Positions 28,751-37,207 of a stretch of DNA of 64,000 bases are shown here, one piece after another. The translations under genes and the position numbers were made by a program. A model generated the notes under the pieces. It was given only the letters and a program-made list of their open reading frames with translations, was not told the DNA's origin and ran no database searches. Location: positions 62,001-126,000 of the forward strand of contig NZ_JACJUG010000015.1 of the NCBI RefSeq assembly GCF_014174515.1, read 5' to 3'. Source of the stretch: Mitsuaria sp. WAJ17 (GTDB taxonomy: Bacteria > Pseudomonadota > Gammaproteobacteria > Burkholderiales > Burkholderiaceae_C). The number at the start of each line of letters is the position of its first letter. Within the stretch, counting starts at the first letter, position 1.

Positions 28751-29614
28751 TTATAGCGAGGTCGCGCCGGGGGCCGCAGCCTCCGCTTCCAGCCTGTCCA
28801 GCAATTGCAGCACAAGAGCGGCCGTGTCGTCGGGCCGCTCGAAGGGATAGAGGTGCCCGCCTTCCATCCAGTGGAAGTTGTGGCCGGCCAGGCGTTTGCT
28901 GGCCTCGGCCCCAGCCTGGCGCAGCTCCTCGGACTGCGTGCCCGCCACGAAGGCCACCGGGCAACGCGGCGGGTGGCGGCGCATGATGCGGTCGAAGGTG
29001 TGGGGCAGGGTGTTGTAGATGCGGGTCTCGACCTCGCGGCGGAAGCCCAGGTGGACCTCGCCCCCGATCTCATCGAAGCCGCAGGCGACGTAGTCCCGCA
29101 GCACGCGCTCGTCCCAACGGGCGAACTTGTGTTTGCTGGCGAAGTGCCCGAACACCACGTCGCGCGAGGGCCAGCGGTGGCGCCGCTGGCTGGAGATCTT
29201 GCCGGGCGACACTCGCTCGATCAATCCCGTCAGCTTGGCCACATGGATGCTGTGCGCCTTCCAGCCCGAGACCACCGGCGAGTCCAGCATCAGCAGGCCA
29301 CGCGCCAGGTCCGGCCTCCTGCAGGCCGCCAGCAGGCTCACGCCGCCACCCAGGGAATGGCCGACCAGCATCACCGGGCCCGGCGTCTTCATGCGGGGGC
29401 GCACCTGGCGCTCGATGAAGTGGATCAGCTGGTCCCGCAGGTGGGGCCAGTTGCTGGTGACAGGGTACTGCGGGTCATGGCCCAGCCGGGGGATGGCGTG
29501 CACCGTCCAGCCGGCCCGCTCCCAGGTTTCGAAAAGCACGCGGTAGCAGCCCGCGGGAAAGCCGTTGGCATGGGAGAAGACGAGGTGGCGCTCGGCCGGC
29601 GGTGGCAGGGGCAT
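28751..29614 (-). CDS. Alpha/beta-fold hydrolase
   Basis: 287 aa. Nucleophile elbow VGHSLGG (Ser near residue 107), oxyanion region FSHANGFPAGCY and a C-terminal His in MEGGHLYPFERP support an alpha/beta hydrolase. No signal peptide; likely a cytoplasmic esterase-type enzyme. Located 18 bp upstream of mutS's 3' end on the same strand. Substrate unknown. Confidence 0.82.
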   Translation of the reverse strand: MPLPPPAERHLVFSHANGFPAGCYRVLFETWERAGWTVHAIPRLGHDPQYPVTSNWPHLRDQLIHFIERQVRPRMKTPGPVMLVGHSLGGGVSLLAACRRPDLARGLLMLDSPVVSGWKAHSIHVAKLTGLIERVSPGKISSQRRHRWPSRDVVFGHFASKHKFARWDERVLRDYVACGFDEIGGEVHLGFRREVETRIYNTLPHTFDRIMRRHPPRCPVAFVAGTQSEELRQAGAEASKRLAGHNFHWMEGGHLYPFERPDDTAALVLQLLDRLEAEAAAPGATSL

Positions 29615-29632
29615 GGGGGTCCGGGGTGGGCG

Positions 29633-32263
29633 TCAGGCGCGGACCAACTGTTTGAGCTTGTACAGCTGTTCCAGGGCCTCGCGCGGGCTCAGGGCATCGG
29701 GGTCGAGATCATGCAGGGCGTCCACGGCGGGATGGGTCGCCTCGGCGACAGCGGGGGCCGGCTCGGGCGGTGCAGCGAACAGGTCGATCTGCGATTCGGC
29801 CTCGCCCGCCTTGGCTTCCAGGGCCTCCAGCGTCGCACGCGCCTGCCGCACCAGGCTGCCGGGCATGCCGGCCAGGCGGGCGACCTGCACGCCATAGCTG
29901 CGGCTGGCGGGGCCGGGCTGGATCTCGTGGAGGAAGACGATGTCCTCGCCACTCTCCGCTGCGGAGACATGCATGTTCACCGCCTGCGCATGCTTGGCGG
30001 GGAACTCGGTCAGCTCGAAGTAGTGGGTGGCAAAGAGCGTGAAGGCCCGGCACCTGTCGTGCAGGTGGCTGGCGATCGCGCCGGCCAGGGCCAGGCCGTC
30101 GAAGGTGGAGGTGCCGCGGCCGATCTCGTCCATCAGCACCAGGGACTGGTCCGTGGCGCCGTGCAGGATGGCCGCGGCCTCGGTCATCTCCAACATGAAG
30201 GTGGACTGGGCGTTGGCCAGGTCGTCCGCCGCGCCGATGCGGGTGTGGATGGCGTCCATGGGGCCCAATCGGCAGCTGCGGGCGGGCACGTAGCTGCCCA
30301 TGGCTGCCAGCAGGCAGATGAGCGCCACCTGCCGCATGAAGGTGCTCTTGCCGCCCATGTTCGGGCCCGTGATGACCTGCATGCGGGTGCGGGCGTCGAG
30401 GCGGCAGTCATTGGCCATGAACTCGCCGGCACCGGTCTCGCGCAGGCGCATCTCCACGACGGGATGGCGGCCGCCCTGAATGTCGATGCAGGGCTGGGGC
30501 ACGAAGTCAGGCCGGGCCCAGCCCAGCGTGGCAGCGCGTTCGGCCAGAGCGGCGAGTGCGTCAAGGCTGGCCAAGGCGCGGCCCAGTCGGGTGAGGGCGG
30601 GCAGCTCATTGGTGAGCTCGTCGATCACCAGCTCGTACAGCGCCTTCTCGCGGGACAATGCCCGCTCCTGCGCCGACAGCGCCTTGTCCTCGAAGCTCTT
30701 GAGCTCGGGCGTGATGAAGCGCTCGGCGTTCTTGAGGGTCTGGCGGCGCTGGAAGTCCATGGGGACCTTGTCCAACTGGCCCGCGGTGACCTCGATGTAG
30801 AAGCCGTGCACCTTGTTGTACTGCACCCGCAGATTGGCAATGCCGGTGCGGGCGCGCTCGCGGGCTTCAAGGTCCAGCAGGTAGGCGTCGCAGTTCTGAC
30901 TGATGCCGCGCAGTTCGTCCAGCTCCTCATCAAAACCCGGGGCGATGACGCCACCGTCGCGGATCAGTACCGCCGGCTCGTCGGCGATGGCGCGGCTCAG
31001 CAATTCCGCCAGATGGGGCGAAGCCAGCAGGCCTTCGCCCAGGGACAGCAGCAGGGCACTACCGGCCGCAGGCACCTGCGACCGCAGTCCCGGCAGGCTC
31101 AGCAGCGTGGCGCGCAGGCCGGCCAGCTCGCGCGGGCGCACCTGGCGCAGGGCCACCCGGGCGGCGATGCGCTCCACGTCAGACACCTGGCGCAGCGCCT
31201 CGCGCAGGCCCTCGAAGCCCTGGCTGAGGAAGGTGGCGATGGCCTCGTGCCGCGCCAGCGCCTCGGCGCGCTCGCGCTTGGGATGCAGCAGCCAGTGGCG
31301 CAGGGCTCGACTGCCCATGCCCGTACGGCAGCTGTCCAGCAGCGAGAGCAGGGTAGGGCTCGTCTCGCCGCGCAGGGTCTGGGTCAGCTCCAGGTTGCGC
31401 TGCGTGGCAGGGGGCAGATCCAGCAGTTCGGAGGCGCGCTGCACCTGCAGGCTCTTGACGTGAGCCAGGGCCCGGCCCTGCGTGTGCTCGGCATAGCTCA
31501 GCAGCGCTGCCGCGGCGGCCTGGGCGGCCGTCAGCTCCTGCGCGTTGAGACCTTGCAGGCTGGCAACGCCCAGCTGCTCGCAGAGCTTGCGCAAGCCCAG
31601 GGCGGTGTCGAACTGCCAACTGGGGCGGTTGGTGATGGGCAGGCGCGCAGCCAGCACACCGGCGGGCTGGCGCTCTCGGTCCACCAGCACCTCAGCCGGC
31701 GAGAGGCGGGCCAGCCAGGAGGGCAGTTCCTCGGCGCTGCACTCTGCCAGGCCCAACTGGCCCTGGGTGAGCGAGAGCCAGGCCAGACCCAGGGTGGGTT
31801 TGGCACGAGCGCCGGTGCTGGCCACGGCGAGCAGAATGCTGTCCTGCTTGTCGGCCAGGAGTTCGGTGTCGGTGACGGTGCCCGGCGTCACCACTCGCAC
31901 GACCTTGCGCTCCACCGGCCCCCTGGTCGCACCAACCTCGCCGACCTGCTCGGCAATGGCGACCGCCTCCCCCAGCTTGATCAGTTTGGACAGGTAGGAC
32001 TCCAGCGCATGAACCGGCACGCCAGCCATTACCACGGGCTCGCCGCCGCTCTGGCCGCGCACGGTCAGCGTGATGTCCAACAGGGCATTGGCCTTGCGGG
32101 CATCGTCATAGAAGACCTCGTAGAAGTCGCCCATGCGATAGAAGACCAGGGTGTCCGGGAACTCGGCCTTGATGCGCAGGTACTGCTGCATCATAGGGGT
32201 ATGTCCAGAAACATCGACCTCTGTAACGCCTTGATTTGACTGGGAATAATTCTCGTAGGTCAT
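29633..32263 (-). CDS. mutS: DNA mismatch repair protein MutS
   Basis: 876 aa. The N-terminal mismatch-recognition motif [15 protein letters not shown] carries the intercalating Phe and Glu. Walker A is [13 protein letters not shown], Walker B is [17 protein letters not shown], and the C-terminal helix-turn-helix is present. Complete and apparently functional. The ATG at 32263 (MTYENYSQ) is chosen; MutS homology is solid from HTPMMQQYL onward. The candidate boundary of the integrated element lies about 6 bp upstream of this start, so the native promoter may be displaced. Confidence 0.96.
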   Translation of the reverse strand: MTYENYSQSNQGVTEVDVSGHTPMMQQYLRIKAEFPDTLVFYRMGDFYEVFYDDARKANALLDITLTVRGQSGGEPVVMAGVPVHALESYLSKLIKLGEAVAIAEQVGEVGATRGPVERKVVRVVTPGTVTDTELLADKQDSILLAVASTGARAKPTLGLAWLSLTQGQLGLAECSAEELPSWLARLSPAEVLVDRERQPAGVLAARLPITNRPSWQFDTALGLRKLCEQLGVASLQGLNAQELTAAQAAAAALLSYAEHTQGRALAHVKSLQVQRASELLDLPPATQRNLELTQTLRGETSPTLLSLLDSCRTGMGSRALRHWLLHPKRERAEALARHEAIATFLSQGFEGLREALRQVSDVERIAARVALRQVRPRELAGLRATLLSLPGLRSQVPAAGSALLLSLGEGLLASPHLAELLSRAIADEPAVLIRDGGVIAPGFDEELDELRGISQNCDAYLLDLEARERARTGIANLRVQYNKVHGFYIEVTAGQLDKVPMDFQRRQTLKNAERFITPELKSFEDKALSAQERALSREKALYELVIDELTNELPALTRLGRALASLDALAALAERAATLGWARPDFVPQPCIDIQGGRHPVVEMRLRETGAGEFMANDCRLDARTRMQVITGPNMGGKSTFMRQVALICLLAAMGSYVPARSCRLGPMDAIHTRIGAADDLANAQSTFMLEMTEAAAILHGATDQSLVLMDEIGRGTSTFDGLALAGAIASHLHDRCRAFTLFATHYFELTEFPAKHAQAVNMHVSAAESGEDIVFLHEIQPGPASRSYGVQVARLAGMPGSLVRQARATLEALEAKAGEAESQIDLFAAPPEPAPAVAEATHPAVDALHDLDPDALSPREALEQLYKLKQLVRA

Positions 32264-32268
32264 TGATT

Positions 32269-32277
32269 TTTCTGGAA
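32269..32277 (+). repeat. Candidate left attachment-site core (short direct repeat)
   Basis: TTTCTGGAA, repeated at 40549-40557 on the far side of the element, with a loosely similar extension (TTTCTT versus TCTCTT). Nine bases alone are weak evidence; the case rests on position beside the arm-like repeats. Confidence 0.25.
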
Positions 32278-32358
32278 TTTCTTCTGGTTCGAGCCCGCCT
32301 GCTTTGTTCCCGCTACTCGTCCACATGGTGTTTGCACAGCGCCTGCACTTGGATTATG

Positions 32359-32409
32359 GGCGTAGCTTTCGGCGTAACATTTGCCCCGGTTTGAGTTCGG
32401 CGTAGGTTT
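32359..32409 (+). repeat. Integrase arm-type repeats, left end (three copies)
   Basis: GGCGTAGCTTT (32359), GGCGTAACATTT (32371) and GGCGTAGGTTT (32399), all in the same orientation just upstream of the integrase-like start. Two further copies lie at 40529 and 40541. This is the pattern of arm-binding sites for tyrosine recombinases. Confidence 0.5.
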
Positions 32410-32428
32410 TGCCGAATAGGGGAGGACC

Positions 32429-32977
32429 ATGGCTACGTTCGACGCCAGGGCGGCCAAGCAGCTGCTCGCCGGCCAGCATCTTACGGTGAATGACGCCCCA
32501 GGCCTGCGCCTGGAGGCGACGGGCAGCACCAGGACATGGGCATACCGCTACAAGAGCCCGATCAGCGGGTTGATGAAGCAGCTGAAGCTCGGCGCCTGGC
32601 CGGAGATGGGGTTGGCCCAAGCGGTGGCCGCCTGGATCGATGCCAAGGCAGTCCGGGATGCGGGCCGCTGCCCCGCCACGGAGCGACGCGCGGCGCGTGC
32701 GGCGCCTGTGGGCCCAGCAAAGGCTGCGGAAGTCCTCACGGTGCAGCAACTCCTGTCCCTGCTCGCCTACTTCGTGATCGTCGCCGCGGGCGCCGTGCCC
32801 GTGCTGACGCTGTTCGGCGCAGCGCCCTGCCCCGGCTGGCACCGGGTGCTGCTGGACGCTGTGCTGTGCCTGGCCGTGTTCGCGGTGCGCGGCAACCTGA
32901 TGGAGCTGTTCCGCTCCACCTCGGGCGACGGCCGCGTCGCCGACTTCCTGCGCCGCGGAGGTAGCTCCCAATGCTGA
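32429..32977 (+). pseudogene. Truncated tyrosine integrase N-terminus fused in frame to a membrane (holin-like) segment
   Basis: 182 aa. Residues 1-80 match the arm-binding (DUF4102-type) domain of P4-like integrases (LRLEATGSTRTWAYRYKSP, LKLGAWPEMGLAQA), continuing into PATERRAAR and LTVQQLL. No catalytic domain follows. From about residue 110 there are two membrane helices (LAYFVIVAAGAVPVLTLF; LLDAVLCLAVFAV) and a basic tail, as in small phage lysis-cassette proteins. GGGGAGG precedes the ATG. The stop overlaps the endolysin start by 7 nt. Best read as a deletion fusion of integrase and a holin-type gene. Confidence 0.65.
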
Positions 32978-33774
32978 AGCTCCACGACATCGGCCAGGCC
33001 GTCACGGGGCTGCAGCGCCTGCTCGGCGTGCCGGCGACCGCCGTCTTCGACGAAGCGACCCAGCTGGCCGTCTCGGACGCACAGCGCCGCTTCGGCCTGG
33101 TGGTCGACGGCATCGCCGGCCCCAAGACGATGGAAGCGCTGACGCGCGGCAGCCGGCCGGCCCGCCTGCTGGGGGACGCAGACCTGAAGGCCGCGGCCGA
33201 GGCGCTGGGCGTGCCCATCGCCGCCGTGCGCGCCGTCAACCAAGTGGAGAGCCGCGGCAGTGGCTACCTCGCCGATGGCCGCCCGGTCATCCTCTTCGAG
33301 CGCCATGTCTTCTTTCGCGAGCTGGAGAAAGCCGGCGTCGATGCCCAGGCCATCGCCAGCAAGTACCCGACCCTGTGCGCGCACGAGCGCGGCGGCTACT
33401 CGGGCGGCTCCGCCGAATGGACCCGGATGGAGCTGGCGGCCAGTGTCTCGTACCACCGCGAGGCCGCACTGCGCTCCGCGAGCTGGGGCCTGTTCCAGAT
33501 CATGGGCTACCACGCATCGGCACTCGGCTACGCGAGCGCCCAGGCCTTCGCCGACGCCATGGTGCAAAGCGAGGGCGAGCAGCTGCAGGCCTTCGTCCGC
33601 TTCATCAAGGCCGACAGCGCGCTGCACAAGGCGCTGAAGGCCCTCAAGTGGGCTGAGTTCGCCCGCATCTACAACGGTCCCGCCTACCGGGACAACGCCT
33701 ACGACCTGAAGCTGGCTCGCGCCTTCGAGCGCTTCAAGGCCTCCGACCCCTCCGACACCAAGACCCAAGCATGA
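32971..33774 (+). CDS. Phage endolysin: peptidoglycan-binding domain plus N-acetylmuramidase
   Basis: 267 aa. The N-terminal PG-binding type-1 repeat (VTGLQRLLGV...VDGIAGPKTMEAL, residues about 10-58) is followed by an N-acetylmuramidase (DUF3380) domain with catalytic-type Glu in VNQVESRGSG, ILFERHVFFREL and SWGLFQIMGYH. No signal peptide, so release would need a holin. It overlaps the preceding holin-like reading frame by 7 nt and the next short frame by 4 nt, the compressed layout of a lysis cassette. Confidence 0.88.
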   Translation: MLKLHDIGQAVTGLQRLLGVPATAVFDEATQLAVSDAQRRFGLVVDGIAGPKTMEALTRGSRPARLLGDADLKAAAEALGVPIAAVRAVNQVESRGSGYLADGRPVILFERHVFFRELEKAGVDAQAIASKYPTLCAHERGGYSGGSAEWTRMELAASVSYHREAALRSASWGLFQIMGYHASALGYASAQAFADAMVQSEGEQLQAFVRFIKADSALHKALKALKWAEFARIYNGPAYRDNAYDLKLARAFERFKASDPSDTKTQA

Positions 33775-33869
33775 GCAAACTGACCCCCTTCCTCCTCACC
33801 ATCGCCGGCCTGGCCTTCGCCGGCCTGCCAGGCACCACCGCGGACTTCCAGAACATGATGGCTTGGTGA
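33771..33869 (+). pseudogene. Short truncated lysis-cassette frame
   Basis: ATGA-coupled to the endolysin stop. It encodes 32 residues, MSKLTPFLLTIAGLAFAGLPG and a short tail ending QNMMAW, that is a signal-peptide-like start cut off early. Just downstream another frame (33859-33927) reads EEVVAFEPYVVSEAGGGDA before a stop, suggesting a frameshifted or deletion-truncated gene. Identity unknown. Confidence 0.4.
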
Positions 33870-34003
33870 GGAGGTGGTGGCCTTCGAGCCCTATGTGGTT
33901 TCGGAGGCAGGGGGCGGCGATGCCTGACCACGTAGGAAGCCCCGGCTGATGCTCCCGGCGTGCCGGTTCAGGAAGGGGCTGCCAATTGGGCTGACTCCAG
34001 TCG

Positions 34004-34927
34004 TCAGCGCTTCTGGCCTTCAGCCCATGCCGTTGCCGGGGCGGAAGGGGGGGCAGATGCAGGAGCTGACGCGACCGATGCGCCCGGAGGCGCCCTTTGA
34101 CCTCGTTCTTCCGATGAGGCTTGGGGTGCCTTCACATCGGTGCTGAAGTCGAGGATCGTGGGAACCCTCACTATGTTGGCTTGGACGATAGCTGAGAGTG
34201 CGCTTACAACCGCGACAAACCAGAGCGCCCATTGAAGGCGCTGACTGGCTGTGTGCTTGCGCTCCTCTTCGTCACGTCGCTCGAGCTCGGCCATGCCATG
34301 GCCAGTAATGCGGTACCTCTGGCTGTCTCCTGAAACGTTGATGGCCCACTTCATGGCCACGCAGGAATCAAGGTAGAGCTGTATCTTGTTTCGAAAGGCA
34401 CCGCCGCCGGGATGCTTCCAGTATCGCCTGGTGGCGAGGTTCTCACAGAGTTGGAAGTAGGTGGTGCCCCGATACCCCGAGCCGGACTCCATATCGTCAT
34501 AAAGCGCTCGCAGGACCATCGTCTGCTGTGCGCTGACGAGGGATCTGCGGTTGAAGAACCACTGCCCAACCTGGTCGGCCCAAAGTGCCATGTATGGCCA
34601 GCGTGTCGTACGGCTGCGCACGAAGTCCCAGAGACCAAAGCACTCAACCTCGGAAAGACCACGGTAGTGCACGATCCTGATCTGCCGGGCTTCCACCGCC
34701 GAGAATCGCAAAGTGGTATCGATCTGCGACCCATTCTCGTAGTGGTGGCAGCGAATGCCGTCGTCCTCAATGGCGCTCACCCATTGAGGCGGGTCGAGCT
34801 GGAGCTCGACGGCGAAGCAGTTGACGGCTTCACCGTCAGGGCCAGACCTTGAAATTTTCAATGGGCACGGGCGCAGCAGCGCCGGCCCAACGAACCGTTT
34901 GAAAAGCAGCGTCTCTAGGTTGTTCAT
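34004..34927 (-). CDS. Unknown protein: wHTH-like N-terminal region with C-terminal membrane helix
   Basis: 307 aa. The first ~225 residues are soluble and rich in aromatics. A helical stretch MVLRALYDDMESGSGYRG through YRITGHGMAELERRDEEE resembles a winged-helix pattern. One membrane helix follows (LWFVAVVSALSAIVQANIV, about 236-254), then an Ala/Ser/Pro-rich tail. GAGG precedes the ATG. GC is clearly below that of the core genome, consistent with element cargo. I do not recognise the family. Confidence 0.55.
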   Translation of the reverse strand: MNNLETLLFKRFVGPALLRPCPLKISRSGPDGEAVNCFAVELQLDPPQWVSAIEDDGIRCHHYENGSQIDTTLRFSAVEARQIRIVHYRGLSEVECFGLWDFVRSRTTRWPYMALWADQVGQWFFNRRSLVSAQQTMVLRALYDDMESGSGYRGTTYFQLCENLATRRYWKHPGGGAFRNKIQLYLDSCVAMKWAINVSGDSQRYRITGHGMAELERRDEEERKHTASQRLQWALWFVAVVSALSAIVQANIVRVPTILDFSTDVKAPQASSEERGQRAPPGASVASAPASAPPSAPATAWAEGQKR

Positions 34928-35054
34928 GCCTCAGCCAGCAGTTCAGCTTCCTATTGAGCCGCCTGGCGGCTACCCGCTGAGATGAGCAGGTCGCAGGTCG
35001 TTTGCTCGACAGAAGGCAAGCTATGGTGCTTTGGGAGCCTTCTGCAGGGCGGCT

Positions 35055-35477
35055 CTAGTTCTTCTTCGGCTGTGGTGCCGGTTGCGGCATGGGAGGGCGC
35101 TTGCCGCCTCCGCGCTGCAGAAATGCGACGGCCAGCGTGCCAATGGTGATAGTGGCGATCGTGCCACCAAGCACAGCCTGCCCATTCAGCCCGGCGTAGA
35201 CACCGCCGCCGATCCCGCCTGCTGCGACCAACAGGGCAGCCAGCTGCCCGAACATGCGTTCGACGAAGACATACGTATTGATCCTGTTGTCCTGCGCTCG
35301 TCGGTGCGCAGCTTCTTTGCGCGTTTCGTCGACTACAAAGTCGACCAAATCTGGGCGAAAGGTGTGCAGCCGCTCCAGTTGAGGAACGGGGAGAGCAAGA
35401 GCGTCTGTTTCGTGGGCGTCGACGGTCAATTCGCCGCCATTGCTATCTGTGGCTCGAGCTCTTAGCGACTTTCCCAT
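35055..35477 (-). CDS. DUF2335-like membrane protein
   Basis: 140 aa. The DUF2335-type core FRPDLVDFVVDETRKEAAHRR (residues about 41-61) is followed by two closely spaced membrane helices (LAALLVAAGGIGGGVYAGL; LGGTIATITIGTLAVAFL) and a Pro/Lys-rich tail. Such proteins are common in prophages and islands; function unknown. Its start overlaps the preceding 67-aa gene by 35 nt, so the two are probably co-expressed. Confidence 0.6.
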   Translation of the reverse strand: MGKSLRARATDSNGGELTVDAHETDALALPVPQLERLHTFRPDLVDFVVDETRKEAAHRRAQDNRINTYVFVERMFGQLAALLVAAGGIGGGVYAGLNGQAVLGGTIATITIGTLAVAFLQRGGGKRPPMPQPAPQPKKN

Positions 35478-35646
35478 ACTTATTGGTCTTCTTTTTCAGG
35501 GTGGCTGCAACTTTGCGCGCGTCTCCACGCAAGGCAGCTTGGTCACGTTCGAAGCCACCACGGCCGGACCTATAGAGCCGCTGCTGCGGGGCCCAGAAGC
35601 CCAGGACGCTTGCGAATCCGTCGAGTACGTTGAGTAGGTGGTTCAT
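35443..35646 (-). CDS. Small basic protein upstream of DUF2335 gene
   Basis: 67 aa, MNHLLNVLDGFASVLGFW followed by a Lys/Arg-rich half (ATLKKKTNKYGKVAKSSSHR). GGGGGGAAA lies about 8 nt before the ATG, a usable ribosome binding site. It overlaps the DUF2335 gene in another frame. Family unknown; the hydrophobic start and basic tail could suit membrane association. Confidence 0.5.
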   Translation of the reverse strand: MNHLLNVLDGFASVLGFWAPQQRLYRSGRGGFERDQAALRGDARKVAATLKKKTNKYGKVAKSSSHR

Positions 35647-35739
35647 GGTCGTTTCCCCCCATGGTTACGGTCTCCCGCCTGCACTCCCAGAGTGTGGTAG
35701 GAGAGGGTGGTTTGGGGTGCAATGTGGAACACTGTAGCA

Positions 35740-35819
35740 GATCGGTCAATGCCGATATGTCAAGTGGGAGTAGGGAAATCTCTATGCTCGCTTGACATCG
35801 TGGTGGCATAGCCGATCGG
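35740..35819. repeat. Long imperfect inverted repeat upstream of the DUF2335 pair
   Basis: Left arm (35740-35764) has the words GATCGG, ATGCC and GATATGTCAAG. The right arm (35791-35819), reverse-complemented, has GATCGG, ATGCC and GATGTCAAG in the same order. The 26-nt centre is not repeated. On the minus strand TTGACA occurs at 35763-35758, so it overlaps the likely promoter of the gene pair. Confidence 0.5.
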
Positions 35820-35861
35820 TAGCGGTTGATGGCTCTGGCATTTGCTATGCCTGGAAGCAGG

Positions 35862-35883
35862 AAGGGGCGCCGCAGCGCCCCTT
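35862..35883. terminator. Hairpin downstream of the antirepressor gene
   Basis: AAGGGGCGC-CGCA-GCGCCCCTT, a perfect 9-bp stem located 20 bp past the antirepressor stop. Only short T-runs follow on either strand, so it is a weak intrinsic terminator at best. Confidence 0.45.
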
Positions 35884-35903
35884 TGTCATGCGGGTGACCC
35901 TTC

Positions 35904-36800
35904 TCAGGCGGCCTGGAAGATCAGGCAGCGCAGCAGGGGCGAGTGCGGGGCGCGCAGCTTGCTCTTCACGCGGCCGAAGCGGATGTAGCGCGGGTCGGCT
36001 CGCATGGCTTCCTCGATGGCCTCCTGCACCGCGGGCTTCTCAAGGCCGGGCCACAGCAGGCCCTCATCGCTGGCCACGGCGTACAGCGTCGGCAGGCTGA
36101 TGGCGACCTCGCCGGCGTCCGGGCTGTGGTCCAGCAGCTGCAGGCCCAGGTCTTCGACCAGCTCCCAGAATTGCCGGCGGTAGACCGCAGCCGCCTCGGC
36201 CGGGCGCGGGAAGTGCTCGACCTTCGGAAGCGGCAGGCCCACGGCGCGGTTGTAGGAGGTCAGCGCCTGCAGCTGCTGCTCGTACTCGCCCACCGTGGCG
36301 GCCCGCGCCAGCTTGCTGGCGGCCTCGCTGGCCAGGTTGGTGATCTTGACCAGGTCGCCGGCGCGGATCTGCATCTTCGGCGTGCGGGCGCCCAGTAGCG
36401 GGCGGTCGCGCTCCTCGATCACGGCCTGGCGCAGCAGCTCGACGGCCTGCTTCTCGCGCTGGATGAAGTAGCGCCGGACCTGGCGGCCGAGGTCGTTGTT
36501 CTCCAGCATGGCCAGCTCCTTGGCCATGTCGAGGGTCAGGTGGTAGTCGACGGATCGGCGGTCACCGCCATGCTGAGCAACTTGATTTTCCGGATCGGGA
36601 AAATCAAGTCTGGCATCGCGAGCCGCCATGGTGACGTAGTCGGAGCCCAGCTCGAAGCCGTAGTCATCGATCCGGCCCTTGATCCAGGCGGCGAAGACGC
36701 GGCCGACGCCCAGGGCTTTGTGCAGGTCGCGGGCATTGCAGAGCAGGGTGTCTTCCTGCTCGGTCAGGGGGAAAACAGGGATGAGGTTGTTCATGGCCAC
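35904..36800 (-). CDS. AntA/AntB-family phage antirepressor
   Basis: 298 aa. The N-terminal AntA/AntB domain has LCNARDLHKALGVGR, FAAWIKGRIDDYGF and, after a variable loop, the hallmark YHLTLDMAKELAMLENN...GRQVRRYFIQRE (about 95-130). The C-terminal ~160 residues include a coiled helical part and a domain ending PLLRCLIFQAA. The variable loop (LDFPDPENQVAQHGGDRRS) is encoded by a 30-bp palindrome matching one upstream of the operon. Expressed behind the DUF1484-like gene, 3 bp apart. Would inactivate a phage repressor. Confidence 0.82.
   Translation of the reverse strand: MAMNNLIPVFPLTEQEDTLLCNARDLHKALGVGRVFAAWIKGRIDDYGFELGSDYVTMAARDARLDFPDPENQVAQHGGDRRSVDYHLTLDMAKELAMLENNDLGRQVRRYFIQREKQAVELLRQAVIEERDRPLLGARTPKMQIRAGDLVKITNLASEAASKLARAATVGEYEQQLQALTSYNRAVGLPLPKVEHFPRPAEAAAVYRRQFWELVEDLGLQLLDHSPDAGEVAISLPTLYAVASDEGLLWPGLEKPAVQEAIEEAMRADPRYIRFGRVKSKLRAPHSPLLRCLIFQAA
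36580..36609. promoter_or_regulatory. 30-bp palindrome inside the antirepressor gene (copy A)
   Basis: Arms ACTTGATTTTCC and GGAAAATCAAGT are perfect reverse complements around a GGATCG centre. A second copy with the same outer bases and compensating inner changes lies at 37451-37480. Confidence 0.7.
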
Positions 36801-36803
36801 GGC

Positions 36804-37139
36804 TCAGTGGAGGGCGGCATTGATGGTGCTGACCGAGCTGCGCAGCTTCTCGACCAGCGGCGTCAGCAGGCACATCAGGCCGGCGGCGCGCAGGGGCTTC
36901 TCGGGGTCGGCGTCGAGCATGGTCAGCAGCATGTCGAAGGCCTCGATCAGGTCGTACTGCTGGCGATGCGCCTGGTCCAGGATCTGGTTCGTGCTGTGGG
37001 CTTGATCGAGCAGCTCATCGAAGCCGGCGGCGGTCAGGACGTCGGTCTTCAGGCCCTGCAGGCGGGCGAGTTGATCGAGGGTGTCGCACAGCGCGGCGCG
37101 CCGGGCGTGAGGGGTAACGGCTTGGTCAGTTGCGCCCAT
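36804..37139 (-). CDS. DUF1484-like small phage protein
   Basis: 111 aa, alpha-helical, starting MGATDQAVTP with GGAGG 5 nt upstream. The C-terminal pattern LLTMLDADPEKPLRAAGLMCLLTPLVEKL resembles the Ralstonia-type DUF1484 family. It sits directly between the C4-like RNA and the antirepressor gene, the slot held by icd in P1-type immunity loci. Translation of the upstream sequence in the same frame is the structured leader, not protein. Confidence 0.6.
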   Translation of the reverse strand: MGATDQAVTPHARRAALCDTLDQLARLQGLKTDVLTAAGFDELLDQAHSTNQILDQAHRQQYDLIEAFDMLLTMLDADPEKPLRAAGLMCLLTPLVEKLRSSVSTINAALH

Positions 37140-37171
37140 GGGGCCTCCGTAGGTTGCAGTCGTCGAGTGAC

Positions 37172-37197
37172 TGCCACCCTCCGCCAAGAGGGCGGCA
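37172..37197 (-). promoter_or_regulatory. Leader hairpin before the DUF1484-like gene
   Basis: Minus strand TGCCGCCCTC / GAGGGTGGCA, a 10-bp stem with one G-U pair and a TTGGCG loop, ending about 33 nt ahead of the start codon. It could mask or expose the downstream ribosome binding site or mark RNA processing. Confidence 0.45.
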
Positions 37198-37207
37198 GCC
37201 CGAGGTG

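Noticed and set aside
28805..32239. 1144-codon plus-strand open frame opposite the hydrolase and mutS genes
   Set aside because: Antisense shadow; mutS and the hydrolase show complete families on the other strand and the shadow frame is low-complexity Gln/Gly/Arg-rich.
32281..32310. GGTTCGAGCC word resembling a tRNA T-loop next to mutS (possible tRNA attachment site)
   Set aside because: The flanking bases cannot form the T-stem or an acceptor stem, so there is no tRNA remnant that can be supported.
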